Shown one piece after another: positions 49,045 through 58,561 of a stretch of 64,000 bases of DNA. The notes under the pieces are model-generated. The model searched no databases. It was not told the origin of the DNA and worked only from the letters and a program-made list of their open reading frames with translations. The position numbers were made by a program, and so were the translations under genes. Numbering within the stretch: the first letter of the stretch is position 1; each line of letters begins with the position of its first letter. Source of the DNA: an uncultured Lachnospiraceae bacterium (lineage in GTDB: Bacteria; Bacillota; Clostridia; Lachnospirales; Lachnospiraceae); assembly GCA_910577785.1 (NCBI GenBank), contig CAJTNT010000006.1, positions 32,023 to 96,022 on the forward strand. Direction: 5' to 3'.

Positions 49045-51273
49045 TTATCCCTCCACAGCCTTCAGCACATAGAGGCGGGATTCAAAATCACAGGAATGCG
49101 CAACATTCGGCGGGATTTCCCCTGCCGTCACATCCGAGGTAATCAGCCCAAAGCCCATCAGCTCGTCCCCGTAATGTTTTGAGCCGTCCCTGCTGTTCTG
49201 ATAACAGAAATCTGGCGCAAGCCCTGCCAGCTGGATACGGGTAAAATGGGCATTTACCTGGTTCAGGATGCGGTACCATCCCACAATAGCCGTCCTCTGA
49301 TCCTCGCTTACCACCATCCAGCACATCTCATTTCCTTCAAAGGGACTCTTGAGGCGGTAAAACGTGCCAAACTGCAGCAGGCCCCGGTACTCCTTCATAA
49401 AAGAAATCTGTTCCTTTACAGCCTCTATTTCTTCTTCGGACAGCTTGTTCAAATCCAGTTCATAGCCAAATGTCCCAAAATATGCCACATTTGCCCGCGT
49501 ATGGAGAGGGGTCTGGCGGTTTACCTGGTGGTTGGGCGTCACCGACACATGGGAGCCGATGCTGCTGATGGGATAACACAGGGAGGAGCCATATTGGATC
49601 TTCATCCGCTCCACCGCATCCGTGTTATCGCTTGCCCAAGCCTGCGGCGCATAATACAGCATGCCTGGGTCGAACCTGCCGCCCCCGCTGGCACAGGACT
49701 CAAAGAGTACATGCGGGAATTCCTCCGTCAGCCTTTGGTACAGCTCATAGACGCCAAGGATATAACGGTGGAACACTTCCCCCTGCCGGTCTGCCGGCAA
49801 GGCCTTGCTATAGCACTCGGTAATGCTGCGGTTCATATCCCATTTAATATAAGAAACTTTTGCCTCCCGCAGGATGGCGGCCATCATCCCATAAATCGTG
49901 TCCACAACCTCCGGCCTGGAGAAATCCAGTACATACTGGTTTCTGCCATGGCATCTGGCGCGGTCCGGGGTCTCCAGCAGCCAGTCTGGGTGGCTCCGGT
50001 AGAGGTCTGAGTCGATATTCACCATTTCCGGCTCAAACCAAAGGCCGAACTTCATCCCCATCTCTTCTATTTGCTCCGCCAGCCCGGCAATCCCATGGGG
50101 CAGGACGTCTTTATTCGCCCTCCAATCCCCCAGCCCGGCCATCTCATGCCGCCTGCCGCCGAACCAGCCGTCATCCAGCACAAACATCTCCACGCCACAT
50201 TCTTTGGCCTTGCGGGCGATCTGCAGCAGCGCCTCTTCCGTAAAATCAAAAAATGTCGCTTCCCAGTTATTAATTAAAATGGGACGCTCCCTGTCACGCC
50301 AATACCCCCTGGCCAGCCGCTTCTGATAAAGACGGTGGAACGCCTGGCTCATGCCGTTCAAACCTTGGCAGCTATAGGCGATTACAGCTTCCGGCGTCTG
50401 GAAGGATTCCCCCGGCTCCAGCTTCCAGCAGAACGTATCTGGGTGGATCCCTGCCAGCACACGCGTACAGTTATGGGCGTCCACCTCTGCCTGCATCAGA
50501 AAATTACCGCTGTAAACCAGGCTCACGCCAATCGCCTCCCCCTGCTGCTCTGTCGTAGCAGGACGCTTCAGCGCCAGGAATGGGTTATGCTGGTGGGAGG
50601 AATTGCCGCGGAGGCTGGCAACCGACTGGATGCCCATGGCCAGCCTGCGGGCAATCACATGCCGTTCCCTGGCCCAGGCCCCGGAAAGCTGCACCCAGTC
50701 ATAGTCACAGTCCGGCAAATCCAGGCACAGGCTCATGGCACGTTCCAGATACACTGCCTCCCGCCCCCCATTGACATAGCGGACGCTCCTGGCCACGGCG
50801 CTCCCCTGGGCAAACACAGTGTAATACAGCTCTGCCTTAAGCCCTGTCACAGTATCCGCAAGCTCCACCACCAGCGTGTCCGCTTCCTGCTCCTTCTCCA
50901 CATAAGTAGCTGGCAAGCCCGAAAGCCCTGGCTTCCCTGCCTCAATCCGGTATCCCTGGTACCGGAAATCAGACAGGCGGCTGCCGTTTGGCTGCTGGAC
51001 TTCCACTGCCGGGCTGCGGTAATCCCCCGTCCCATAGACAGGAAGCTCCTGCTTAACATGCTCCAGCGAAAATGTCTTATCTCCCAGTGTCGGGCAGGCG
51101 GCCATGGCACGGGGCGCAATTTCCAGCAAATCCGAAAAATCCTCCCTGTCATGGATGCGCCTGCCAAAATAAAGCTGCCCCAGCTGCCCATTGGCCAGGA
51201 CAATCATCAGATAGCTAATCTCCCCGTTGAACAAATGAAATGTCTTCGATGACTCATGATATAAAATACCCAT
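49045..51273 (-). CDS. GH36 alpha-galactosidase
   Basis: 742 aa from the ATG at 51273, where GGAGG precedes; four more codons upstream are possible. GH36 order: N-terminal beta-sandwich, then the barrel with FVLDDGWFGGRRHEM, FGLWFEPEMVNIDSDLY, YIKWDMNRSIT (nucleophile Asp), FESCASGGGRFDPGM and AWASDNTDA (acid/base Asp). No signal peptide, so it acts on imported raffinose-family or melibiose sugars. Regulated most likely by the AraC-type gene just upstream. A TATAAT box lies at 51311-51316 (minus strand) in the spacer. Confidence 0.95.
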   Translation of the reverse strand: MGILYHESSKTFHLFNGEISYLMIVLANGQLGQLYFGRRIHDREDFSDLLEIAPRAMAACPTLGDKTFSLEHVKQELPVYGTGDYRSPAVEVQQPNGSRLSDFRYQGYRIEAGKPGLSGLPATYVEKEQEADTLVVELADTVTGLKAELYYTVFAQGSAVARSVRYVNGGREAVYLERAMSLCLDLPDCDYDWVQLSGAWARERHVIARRLAMGIQSVASLRGNSSHQHNPFLALKRPATTEQQGEAIGVSLVYSGNFLMQAEVDAHNCTRVLAGIHPDTFCWKLEPGESFQTPEAVIAYSCQGLNGMSQAFHRLYQKRLARGYWRDRERPILINNWEATFFDFTEEALLQIARKAKECGVEMFVLDDGWFGGRRHEMAGLGDWRANKDVLPHGIAGLAEQIEEMGMKFGLWFEPEMVNIDSDLYRSHPDWLLETPDRARCHGRNQYVLDFSRPEVVDTIYGMMAAILREAKVSYIKWDMNRSITECYSKALPADRQGEVFHRYILGVYELYQRLTEEFPHVLFESCASGGGRFDPGMLYYAPQAWASDNTDAVERMKIQYGSSLCYPISSIGSHVSVTPNHQVNRQTPLHTRANVAYFGTFGYELDLNKLSEEEIEAVKEQISFMKEYRGLLQFGTFYRLKSPFEGNEMCWMVVSEDQRTAIVGWYRILNQVNAHFTRIQLAGLAPDFCYQNSRDGSKHYGDELMGFGLITSDVTAGEIPPNVAHSCDFESRLYVLKAVEG

Positions 51274-51359
51274 ATTTTCCTCCATTCCTGCCTTTTCTCA
51301 GTGTACCATCATTATAAACAGGCACTTGGTAATTATGATAGAAACTTTTGTCTCATTAA

Positions 51360-52250
51360 TCAGTCAAAATGTTTCATAATTTCCTTTATCTTCTGCTCCT
51401 GGGACAACAGCCGCTCCTGCACTTCCCTGCGATTTTCCCTACGGTACAGGCTGGGCGGCATCCCCGTAGCCTTCTTAAAAGTCTTAGAATACACCAGCGC
51501 GTCCTCATAGCCACAGGAAAGCGCCACCCCCTCCACGGACAGATCCGTCACAGCCAGGAGATCCTTGGATCTGTTAATCCGGAATTGGGTCAAAAACTGC
51601 TTGGGGGACATGCCCAGCTTCTCCTGGAACAGCTTGTAGAGGTAGCTGCGGCTGATACAGACATGCCCCGCCATGTCCGCCACCCCAATCCCCCTGGAAA
51701 AATTATTGCGCACAAAATTGATGGCCTGCTGCACATAAATGCTTTCCTTCTGCTTCCTGGCCTCCCCTTCCAACTGCGCATTCCTGGCCATCACAGCAAA
51801 AAATTCATACAAAAGCCCCTGCAGGCAATACTGGTGCGCACGGAAGGAAGCGTCCTGCTTGAGCATCCGCAGCACAATTTCCCGCAGTTCCTCCCCATGC
51901 CCGCTCTGGAAAACAGGCTGTGCGCCATTCAGCCCCAAGTCCTGCAGATACATTTCCGCCCTCTGCCCGGCAAATGCCACCCACAGATACGTCCATGGGC
52001 ACTGGCTGTCTGCCTTGTAAAAGGTAACAGCCCCCGGCTCAATCAAAAAGCCCTGTCCCTGCTGCAGGGCATAGGTACAGTCCCCTGCCTGGAACCTGCC
52101 CTTCCCACACAGGATATAGTGGATAATATAATGGGGGCGGACAGCCGGCCCATAGCTGTGGCTGGGCCTGCATTCCGAAACGCCGCAATGGCACAGATAT
52201 AAATCCTGGAATTGGGTCCCTCCCATTTCCAATATATATGCGTCTTCCAT
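51360..52250 (-). CDS. AraC-family regulator (MsmR/RafR-like)
   Basis: 296 aa from the ATG at 52250 (GGGAGAAG upstream). An N-terminal cupin (RPHYIIHYILCGKGRFQAGD, GFLIEPGAVTFYKADSQCPW) binds a sugar ligand. The C-terminal double helix-turn-helix is clear (GVADMAGHVCISRSYLYKLF, MSPKQFLTQFRINRSKDLL, VALSCGYEDALVYSKTFKKA). It is upstream of, and in the same direction as, the alpha-galactosidase, and is the probable activator of it in response to alpha-galactosides. Confidence 0.92.
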   Translation of the reverse strand: MEDAYILEMGGTQFQDLYLCHCGVSECRPSHSYGPAVRPHYIIHYILCGKGRFQAGDCTYALQQGQGFLIEPGAVTFYKADSQCPWTYLWVAFAGQRAEMYLQDLGLNGAQPVFQSGHGEELREIVLRMLKQDASFRAHQYCLQGLLYEFFAVMARNAQLEGEARKQKESIYVQQAINFVRNNFSRGIGVADMAGHVCISRSYLYKLFQEKLGMSPKQFLTQFRINRSKDLLAVTDLSVEGVALSCGYEDALVYSKTFKKATGMPPSLYRRENRREVQERLLSQEQKIKEIMKHFD

Positions 52251-52393
52251 TCTTCTCCCTCTTTGTGCCGCCATTCATACTTGAACCATAGCCACTTAAA
52301 ATTTCTACTGGAAATTTGCCGATACTTTGATTATAATGGTTTTTGGATAATTGTAAAGATAAAATCACTTTAATTTTAGAGAGGAATTTTCCA

Positions 52394-52948
52394 ATGGCAG
52401 ATTATCAACAGCTTACGCATGAATTTCCGCCGATTTTCAACAAAGAATCCCGTATCCTGATTTTGGGGACGTTCCCCTCGGTGAAATCCAGGGAACAGCA
52501 TTTCTATTACGGGCATCCGCAGAACCGCTTCTGGCGGGTGCTGGCAACAATTACAGGGGAGAAAACGCCCGAAGACATTGGAGAGAAGAAATGGCTGCTG
52601 CTCCAGCATGGGATTGCCATCTGGGACGTGATCCAAAGCTGCGAGATTGCCGGGTCTTCGGACAGCAGCATCCGCAACGTAGTCCCTTCTGACATTTACC
52701 AGATCCTGGAGGGGACGCAGATCGCCGCCATTTTTGGAAATGGCAACAAGGCCTGCGAGCTCTATAGCAAGTACGCCCTGCCGCTGCTGCGGGAACGATG
52801 CCCAGGGGACTGGAAGGGCTGGGAAGGCAGATGCGGCATCCACCGGCTGCCCTCCACCAGCCCGGCCAATGCGGCCTGGTCCTTAGAACGCCTGATTGCC
52901 TGCTGGGGGGAGGAGATTAAGGGCGTGCTGGATACGGCGGCGTTTTAA
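52394..52948 (+). CDS. Hypoxanthine/deoxyinosine DNA glycosylase (UDG superfamily)
   Basis: 184 aa from the ATG at 52394 (GAGGAA upstream). The motifs SRILILGTFPSVKSREQHFY, YYGHPQNRFWRVL and LPSTSPANAAWSLERLI are those of the small UDG-superfamily branch that removes hypoxanthine from DNA. Repair protein of the cytoplasm. Its neighbour downstream begins about 106 bases later. Confidence 0.85.
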   Translation: MADYQQLTHEFPPIFNKESRILILGTFPSVKSREQHFYYGHPQNRFWRVLATITGEKTPEDIGEKKWLLLQHGIAIWDVIQSCEIAGSSDSSIRNVVPSDIYQILEGTQIAAIFGNGNKACELYSKYALPLLRERCPGDWKGWEGRCGIHRLPSTSPANAAWSLERLIACWGEEIKGVLDTAAF

Positions 52949-53054
52949 GGAATCCGGCATCTTTGCGGAAAGGTGTTTGGATGAGGGGATTTGCAGCCAT
53001 TCCGCAGGCCGTGTGAACGTGATGGAACGAAGGCTTTTTAAAAAGGAGGCTTTT

Positions 53055-53864
53055 ATGCTTTGGGATACACATATGCATACATATTTTTCAAGTGACAGCG
53101 AGGCAGGCATCCAAGAAATGATCGAAGCAGCCATAACGGCTGGGATCGATGGCGTGTGCTTTACGGACCATATGGATGTGGATTATCCCTATGAAGTGCC
53201 GCAGGGGTTCTGCTTCGATATGGCAGAGTATTATCAGGCAATGACGGAGGCGCAGAACCAGTATAAGGGGAAGTTCCCTGTGCGCATTGGCATGGAGCTG
53301 GGGCTGCAGGCGCATCTGAAGGATCGGCTGCCTGGCATGGCGGCGGCCTATCCGTTTGATTTTGTAATTGGGTCTTCCCATCTGGTGCATGGGATGGATC
53401 CTTATTATACAGAGTATTTTGAAGGAAAAGAAGAAGATAAAGCTTACCAGGAGTATTTTGAGTCGATCCTGGAGAATTTGGCGGCATTTGACTGCTTTGA
53501 CGTCTATGGGCATATTGACTATATCGTGCGGTATGGGCCGAACCAGAACCAGTTTTATTCTTATGGGAAATTTGCGGATGTGATCGATGAAATCCTGCGG
53601 ACGATTATTCAGAATGGGAAGGGAATTGAGATTAATACGGCAGGGTTTAAGTATGGGCTGGGGCATCCGCATCCTACGGAACAGATTTTAAAACGCTACC
53701 GGGAGCTGGGCGGGGAAATCCTCACCATTGGATCGGATGCGCACAAGGCGGAGCATGTGGGGTTCGGCTTTGGGAAAGTGCCGGGAATCCTCCAGGAAGC
53801 AGGATTCCGGTATTATACGGTGTTCAAGCAGAGGAAGGCGGAGTTTTATCCGCTGGAGGGGTAG
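53055..53864 (+). CDS. PHP-domain phosphoesterase, histidinol-phosphatase (HisJ)-like
   Basis: 269 aa from the ATG at 53055 with AAGGAGG 6 bases upstream. PHP motifs: LWDTHMHTYFSSDS, VCFTDHMDVD, IGMELGL, VIGSSHLVHG, YGHIDYI, and the final GSDAHKAEHVG. The metal-binding His and Asp residues are all there. The HisJ family hydrolyses histidinol phosphate, though away from his genes another phosphoester is possible. Monocistronic in appearance. Confidence 0.85.
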   Translation: MLWDTHMHTYFSSDSEAGIQEMIEAAITAGIDGVCFTDHMDVDYPYEVPQGFCFDMAEYYQAMTEAQNQYKGKFPVRIGMELGLQAHLKDRLPGMAAAYPFDFVIGSSHLVHGMDPYYTEYFEGKEEDKAYQEYFESILENLAAFDCFDVYGHIDYIVRYGPNQNQFYSYGKFADVIDEILRTIIQNGKGIEINTAGFKYGLGHPHPTEQILKRYRELGGEILTIGSDAHKAEHVGFGFGKVPGILQEAGFRYYTVFKQRKAEFYPLEG

Positions 53865-53944
53865 GCGGATATAACCCACATTTTTTGTTCTTTCACAGTT
53901 ACACGCGGATATAACCCACATTTCTTGTTCTTTCACAGTTACAC
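53865..53944. repeat. Perfect-type 40-bp tandem duplication
   Basis: Two copies of a 40-base unit (starting GCGGATATAACCCACATTT, 53865-53904 and 53905-53944) with one difference. Located right after the PHP gene stop, where it does not code. Confidence 0.9.
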
Positions 53945-54116
53945 ATAGAATCTGGGCAGGCGCTTTAAAACTGCCTGCCCAGGAAAAACGTCTGCCTCCG
54001 TTCCTATCTCCCTGCTTTCCATAAGGGATATCACCACCCAGCACAAGCCGGAAATCCTTATCAGACTCCCATCCAGCTAACGCTGTCAAAGAGGCTTCTC
54101 TTTTGATTTATGCATA

Positions 54117-56927
54117 TCATTCTTTCATTTCCCCAAGCTTGCTCCCGTCTGCCAGGCTGTAGGCCTCCACCTTGCCGCAATAATAGGTAAGGTAGAACAC
54201 ATCCCCGATATAGGTTCCGCGGATGCTGGCAGAATCGTCCATTTCCAGATCGGAACAGTCAATCTCCATCCGTTTCTGGAAGGCGCCGTCCGCATAGGAG
54301 AACAGCAGGTAGCGGCAGTAGGACGCATCCTCAGAATAGCCTTCCGCACAGAAGCCAAAAAGATTCTTGCCTGGGTCAATGAGTATGGCCTTGTAGTCAT
54401 AGAGGGCATTTGCATAAGTATAGCCTTCCAGCTCCAGGGTGCAGCCCTCCTTTACGTCAGATGGATTGGAGGTATCAAACATGGTCAGCTTCACGCTGCC
54501 CACGCTTCCGGTATCTTCCTCTGCCTCCATGCCAATGCCCAGGAGCAGGTGATCTGCATACGGATGCAGGTACTCCGAGAACCCGCTGATTTTCAGCTCG
54601 CCTAAGACCTTGGGGTTCTGCGGGTCGGATAAATCTACGGAAAACAGCGGATCTGTCTGGCGGAAGGTGACAAAATACCCCATCCTGCCAATAAACCTGG
54701 CGGAATAAATCGTCTCGCCTTCGGCAAGGCCTTCTACTTTCCCTGCTATGTTCAGATCCTGATCCAGGGTGTACAGGCTGTTGTACGTCTTGCTGTCTTT
54801 CGTGTCATACGCAATCACCTTGCCCCAGACGCTGTCCCTGACCGGCTCATGGGTCTCCTCCCTCACGGTCGTGGCCATGCGGAGATATCCCTGGTATTCA
54901 TTAATGGCAAAATGATCCTTTACGCTGCCTGGGACGTTTCCATCCGCTGCTTTCTCTATCTTCCCCTCCTTATAGGAAAAACGGTAAATGTCCGTACTGT
55001 CATGCCAGATCCCCTCAGAAGCATCCGCAATGTCATGGTTATTTGTCACATATATATTTTTATCCGTTACATAAAAGCGTTCGGATGGGGACACGATTGC
55101 CTTGGTGTCCGTAAAGGTATCCGGCTGTTCCATGTTTATAGAAGCCATCACCAGATAGGAGGTGTTTTCCATTTTCTCTGGCAGGTAAATATCATCGGCG
55201 TCCATCGGCTCATTGCCAATCTCCGGGATATAGGCCTTATACTCCTTCTCCAGCCGGGGGCGGAATGCGTCATATCCAGCAAAAAAATACAGATACCCGC
55301 CCGAAATCCTCGAATCCTTATAGCCGCCCTTAATCGTAAATTCCTGGATCTTCCGGGGGGCTGTGCGTTCTTTTATGTCATAGATATGAATTCTGCTGAA
55401 CTGGACAGGAGTTCCTTCATATCGCATATTCTCTATGGCAATATCCTCTGCATCGCCCTCTGTGATAATATCTTCCGTGGCTGCGCTCTCCGCTGTGGTA
55501 TCCTCTGTGGCGGCATCCTCTGCTGCGCTCTCCGCTGTGGCATCCTCTGTGGCGGCATTCTCTGCTGCCCTCTCCGCTGTGGTATCCTCCGCTGTGGCAC
55601 CCTCTGTGGCAGCATCCTCTGCTGCGCTCTTTGCTGTGGCATCCTCTGTTGTGGCGCTCTCCGTTTCCGTATTCTCTGCGGCAGCGCCCCATCCTTCCTC
55701 TATCACGACCAGGCTATCCTTCCAGACGTACAGCTCCTGGATCCGCCTTTCCCCAAATGCTTCAATTGTGGCTGCCTTCTTCAGGCCGCCTTCCGTATCT
55801 GTAATCTGCACCGTTTCCTTGCCTGACTCATAATCGGTATTAATCACATGGTAAATATATCTGCCATCATTCTTGATAATATCTGCTTCTTCGATTTCCT
55901 TCTCCTGCTGGTTCGTCTTGCCATACGCTTCCCCGCCAGGCTCCGGCTGGCCTTCTGCGGCTGGCTGTTCTCCCGCAGCCAACGACTCTTCCGTAGCTGA
56001 CGGCTCTTCCGCACCTGACGGCTCCTCTGCTATTGCCCTATCCCCTGCGGACGGCTGGCTTTCTCCAGCTGCCTCATCCTCAACGCCTAACGCAATCTGC
56101 TCTTTAGAATCTAACGGCTCCTCTGCCATTACCGGGCCTTCTATCCCATCCATACCTGCTGCATCTATCCCGTCTGCAGCACCGGAATCTGCTTCGCCCT
56201 CTGATGCCTCTTCCTCCTTATAATACATCTCCCCTCTGATTCCATAACCCCAATACCCTTTGCCAGGCTGTTCCTCCCAAACTCCGCAAAGAGCCTGGTA
56301 CACTTCCTTATACGTCGACCCCTTCTGTAAAATATCAGCATCTCCCTCGTCAGCATCACTACATTCAATTAATTCCTCGCTCTCTTCCTGGACACATTCC
56401 TCTGCCGCTTCTGCAGCTTCTTCTGCTGCATCCTCAGCCTGGCTGTCATCCGCGCAAGCATCTGATGCCGAATCCTCGCTTCCTTCTTCTGCTGCACGGT
56501 CAGAAATTCCTGCCCTCCAGTTCATCGTACGCCCTGCCGAAAACAGCACAACCGCCAGGCAGGCAGCGATTGCCGTGCCATACCACCAACTGCGGCCATT
56601 CCATTTCCTGGAAGACGCCTCTGCCTTCTTCCCCGCTGCTTCCCCTGTATCTATATCTTTTCCTGTATCTTCCGCTACGTCCCCTTGCGCAGACACAGCC
56701 TTTCCAAGCCTGCTTGCCTTACCTGCATCTATGCTCTTTTCTCTCTCTGCCTGCGTATTCCCTTGCCCAGGCATGGGGTTATCTTTCCTGGCCACGGCCT
56801 CCTTCAGCCAGGCTTCCATCTGCTTTGGGTGTAAACTCTTCGGTATCTGTTCCGCTTCTGCCGCCTTCTGCAGGGACTGCTCTATGGCATCTATTTCCCA
56901 TCCCGCCATTTTCTCATGCTTTCCCAT
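54117..56927 (-). CDS. Membrane-anchored beta-propeller protein, probable anti-sigma partner
   Basis: 936 aa. A charged cytoplasmic N-terminus (~1-120), one membrane helix (YGTAIAACLAVVLFSAG) and a long acidic extracellular region. The latter includes a Thr/Ala/Glu tandem-repeat stretch (ATEDATAESAAEDAATED, about residues 420-500). From ~510 there is a C-terminal beta-propeller of the secreted Beta_propel type (FFAGYDAFRPRLE, YVTNNHDIADAS, YSARFIGRMGYFVTFRQTDP, LFSVDLSDPQNPKVLGEL). It starts 2 bases after the ECF sigma gene stop. The N-terminus lacks the Cys/His of a ZAS domain, so the anti-sigma role is inferred from pairing only. Confidence 0.78.
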   Translation of the reverse strand: MGKHEKMAGWEIDAIEQSLQKAAEAEQIPKSLHPKQMEAWLKEAVARKDNPMPGQGNTQAEREKSIDAGKASRLGKAVSAQGDVAEDTGKDIDTGEAAGKKAEASSRKWNGRSWWYGTAIAACLAVVLFSAGRTMNWRAGISDRAAEEGSEDSASDACADDSQAEDAAEEAAEAAEECVQEESEELIECSDADEGDADILQKGSTYKEVYQALCGVWEEQPGKGYWGYGIRGEMYYKEEEASEGEADSGAADGIDAAGMDGIEGPVMAEEPLDSKEQIALGVEDEAAGESQPSAGDRAIAEEPSGAEEPSATEESLAAGEQPAAEGQPEPGGEAYGKTNQQEKEIEEADIIKNDGRYIYHVINTDYESGKETVQITDTEGGLKKAATIEAFGERRIQELYVWKDSLVVIEEGWGAAAENTETESATTEDATAKSAAEDAATEGATAEDTTAERAAENAATEDATAESAAEDAATEDTTAESAATEDIITEGDAEDIAIENMRYEGTPVQFSRIHIYDIKERTAPRKIQEFTIKGGYKDSRISGGYLYFFAGYDAFRPRLEKEYKAYIPEIGNEPMDADDIYLPEKMENTSYLVMASINMEQPDTFTDTKAIVSPSERFYVTDKNIYVTNNHDIADASEGIWHDSTDIYRFSYKEGKIEKAADGNVPGSVKDHFAINEYQGYLRMATTVREETHEPVRDSVWGKVIAYDTKDSKTYNSLYTLDQDLNIAGKVEGLAEGETIYSARFIGRMGYFVTFRQTDPLFSVDLSDPQNPKVLGELKISGFSEYLHPYADHLLLGIGMEAEEDTGSVGSVKLTMFDTSNPSDVKEGCTLELEGYTYANALYDYKAILIDPGKNLFGFCAEGYSEDASYCRYLLFSYADGAFQKRMEIDCSDLEMDDSASIRGTYIGDVFYLTYYCGKVEAYSLADGSKLGEMKE
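55435..55690. repeat. In-frame imperfect tandem repeats in the beta-propeller gene
   Basis: About ten short units built on CTCTGCTGCGCTCTCCGCTG and GTGGCATCCTCTGTGGCGG on the plus strand, coding Ala/Thr/Glu/Ser. Adjacent blocks repeat with exact stretches over 20 bases, so length changes are expected. Confidence 0.85.
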
Positions 56928-56929
56928 CC

Positions 56930-57406
56930 TTACACCTCCAATTTCTTTCTCATTTTCTGAAGCGCCCTTCGATATTTAGAACGGACGGTACTGTGGTTCC
57001 TGCCCAATATACCTGCAACTTCCTCGCTGGTATAACCCCCGAATACGGACAGAGCCACGATCATCCTTTCCTCCTCCTTCAATTCCCAAAACACCTGTTT
57101 TACTGCCAATGCCGTGGCAAAGTCCGGCTCGCTGGACAGTTCCACCTCCTGGGAAGGGGAAATGCCATCGATATCCTTCTCCCTGCGGAACCAGGTCTTC
57201 ATCCGCCTCCTGCATCGGTTCACCAAAATCTGCATAATCCAGGGAGCAAACTTCTCCCTGTCCCTAAGCTGATGGAATTTCTCATAAGCAGCCAGCACGG
57301 CATCCTGTACGGCATCCTCCGCCTCCTGCTGGTTCTGCATATAGAACAGGGCCGTTCGGTATAACTGCGGGTAAACCTTTTCATAATACTGCATAAACTC
57401 TTCCAT
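56930..57406 (-). CDS. ECF-family RNA polymerase sigma factor
   Basis: 158 aa. Sigma region 2 (YYEKVYPQLYRTALFYMQNQ, EAEDAVQDAVLAAYEKFHQL, FAPWIMQILVNRC) and region 4 (ELKEEERMIVALSVFGGYTS, EEVAGILGRNHSTVRSKYRR). No region 1 or 3, as in ECF sigmas. It leads a two-gene unit with the beta-propeller membrane protein, which would sense an outside signal. The regulon cannot be read from this window. Confidence 0.93.
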   Translation of the reverse strand: MEEFMQYYEKVYPQLYRTALFYMQNQQEAEDAVQDAVLAAYEKFHQLRDREKFAPWIMQILVNRCRRRMKTWFRREKDIDGISPSQEVELSSEPDFATALAVKQVFWELKEEERMIVALSVFGGYTSEEVAGILGRNHSTVRSKYRRALQKMRKKLEV

Positions 57407-57883
57407 AAACTTACCTGTCCTTTCCCTCAGGGACTGTCAAGAAAGAACTTTTAAACAAATAATATAAAAATCCTTTCTTAACGGTTCCTTACCCTTAAAG
57501 AGCCCCTCGGCCACGATAATGTTGCATATCTTTTCATGGAAAATTAAAACTATGCGGCTACGCTGCGTTAGATAAAACATGAACCACACAGGATGGAAGC
57601 ATTTTCCAGAATATTCCCTAAAACATTCCCTAAAACATTTTCTATTATATAGAAGAGGCATTTTTTTCTGCAATATGTTGCAAGAAATACCATAAAAATT
57701 TATTTTTTTCCAGAAAAACTTTGCAGAAGGCAGCCAGAAATGTTACACTGGAAGAAAGGAAAGCCCCCAAGGGAATCCAAGCCAGACATTTCCCTCTGGC
57801 CCAAAACCAAAAAAGCACAAAACAGCCGTATAGAACTGTTTCATAAAATCAAATAACCCACCCAGAAAGGCAGGCCAACCCCT
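57407..57883. other. Divergent promoter region between the ECF sigma and response regulator genes
   Basis: 477 bases with no credible gene (a 78-codon open frame on the minus strand lacks a ribosome site and homology). AAGAAAG and CTTTCTT around 57440-57480 form a loose dyad. A sigma-A-type promoter for the response regulator lies at 57721-57749. Confidence 0.5.
57721..57749 (+). promoter_or_regulatory. Sigma-A-like promoter of the response regulator
   Basis: TTGCAG, 17 bases, TACACT. Ideal spacing; about 130 bases upstream of the ATG. Confidence 0.55.
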
Positions 57884-58561
57884 ATGGCACATATTTTATT
57901 AGTAGAAGATGACAAAGGAATCGTAGAGAACCTGACAGAATTCCTACAGAAAGAAGGCTTCACCATTACCTCCGTAGACGGGCAGGAAAAAGCGCTGGCG
58001 CTCCTGGAGACGTCCGTTTCTGATTATGACCTGATGCTCCTGGATGTTTCCCTGGCGGAAGGCAACGGCTTCGCTGTCTGCCGGGCAGTCAAGGCCAACA
58101 CAAGCCTGCCAGTAATCTTCCTCACAGCTTCCGGGGATGAATACAGCGTGGTGACCGGCCTCGACCTGGGCGCAGACGACTATATCGCCAAACCCTTCCG
58201 CCCGCGGGAGCTGGTGTCCCGCATCCACAACATCCTGCGGCGTTATGGAAAGGCAAACGCCTTATTGGAATATAAGGGGCTCAGCGTAGACATGGGCAAA
58301 GGGACAGTCGCCAAGGACGGCCGGGAAATCCTGCTGTCCGCCCTGGAATACCGCCTGCTCCTGTACTTTATGAACCATAAGGGAATGATCCTTTCCCGCA
58401 GCCGCCTCCTGGACGCGCTTTGGGATATCGCCGGGGAATTTGTCAATGACAACACACTGACGGTCTATATCAAGCGCCTGCGGGAAAAGATTGAGGACGA
58501 CCCGCAGAACCCGGCGCTGATCAAGACAGTGCGCGGCATGGGCTACCGGATGGGAGAGTAA
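57884..58561 (+). CDS. OmpR-family response regulator (orphan)
   Basis: 225 aa. Receiver domain with acidic pocket (LLVEDDK), phospho-acceptor Asp54 (DLMLLDVSLAEG), TASGDE and Lys103 (YIAKPFRP). Winged-helix DNA-binding domain from about 130 (ILLSALEYRLLLYFMNHKGM, NDNTLTVYIKRLREKIEDD, IKTVRGMGYRMGE). No histidine kinase follows, which is unusual for this class; the gene downstream is on the other strand and overlaps its last 41 bases. The kinase may be elsewhere or lost. Confidence 0.93.
   Translation: MAHILLVEDDKGIVENLTEFLQKEGFTITSVDGQEKALALLETSVSDYDLMLLDVSLAEGNGFAVCRAVKANTSLPVIFLTASGDEYSVVTGLDLGADDYIAKPFRPRELVSRIHNILRRYGKANALLEYKGLSVDMGKGTVAKDGREILLSALEYRLLLYFMNHKGMILSRSRLLDALWDIAGEFVNDNTLTVYIKRLREKIEDDPQNPALIKTVRGMGYRMGE

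Noticed and set aside
50335..51252. Plus-strand open frame of 305 codons opposite the alpha-galactosidase
   Set aside because: Shadow frame on the complement of a certain gene, without homology.
57437..57673. 78-codon minus-strand open frame upstream of the ECF sigma gene
   Set aside because: No ribosome site and no homology; lies in a promoter region.
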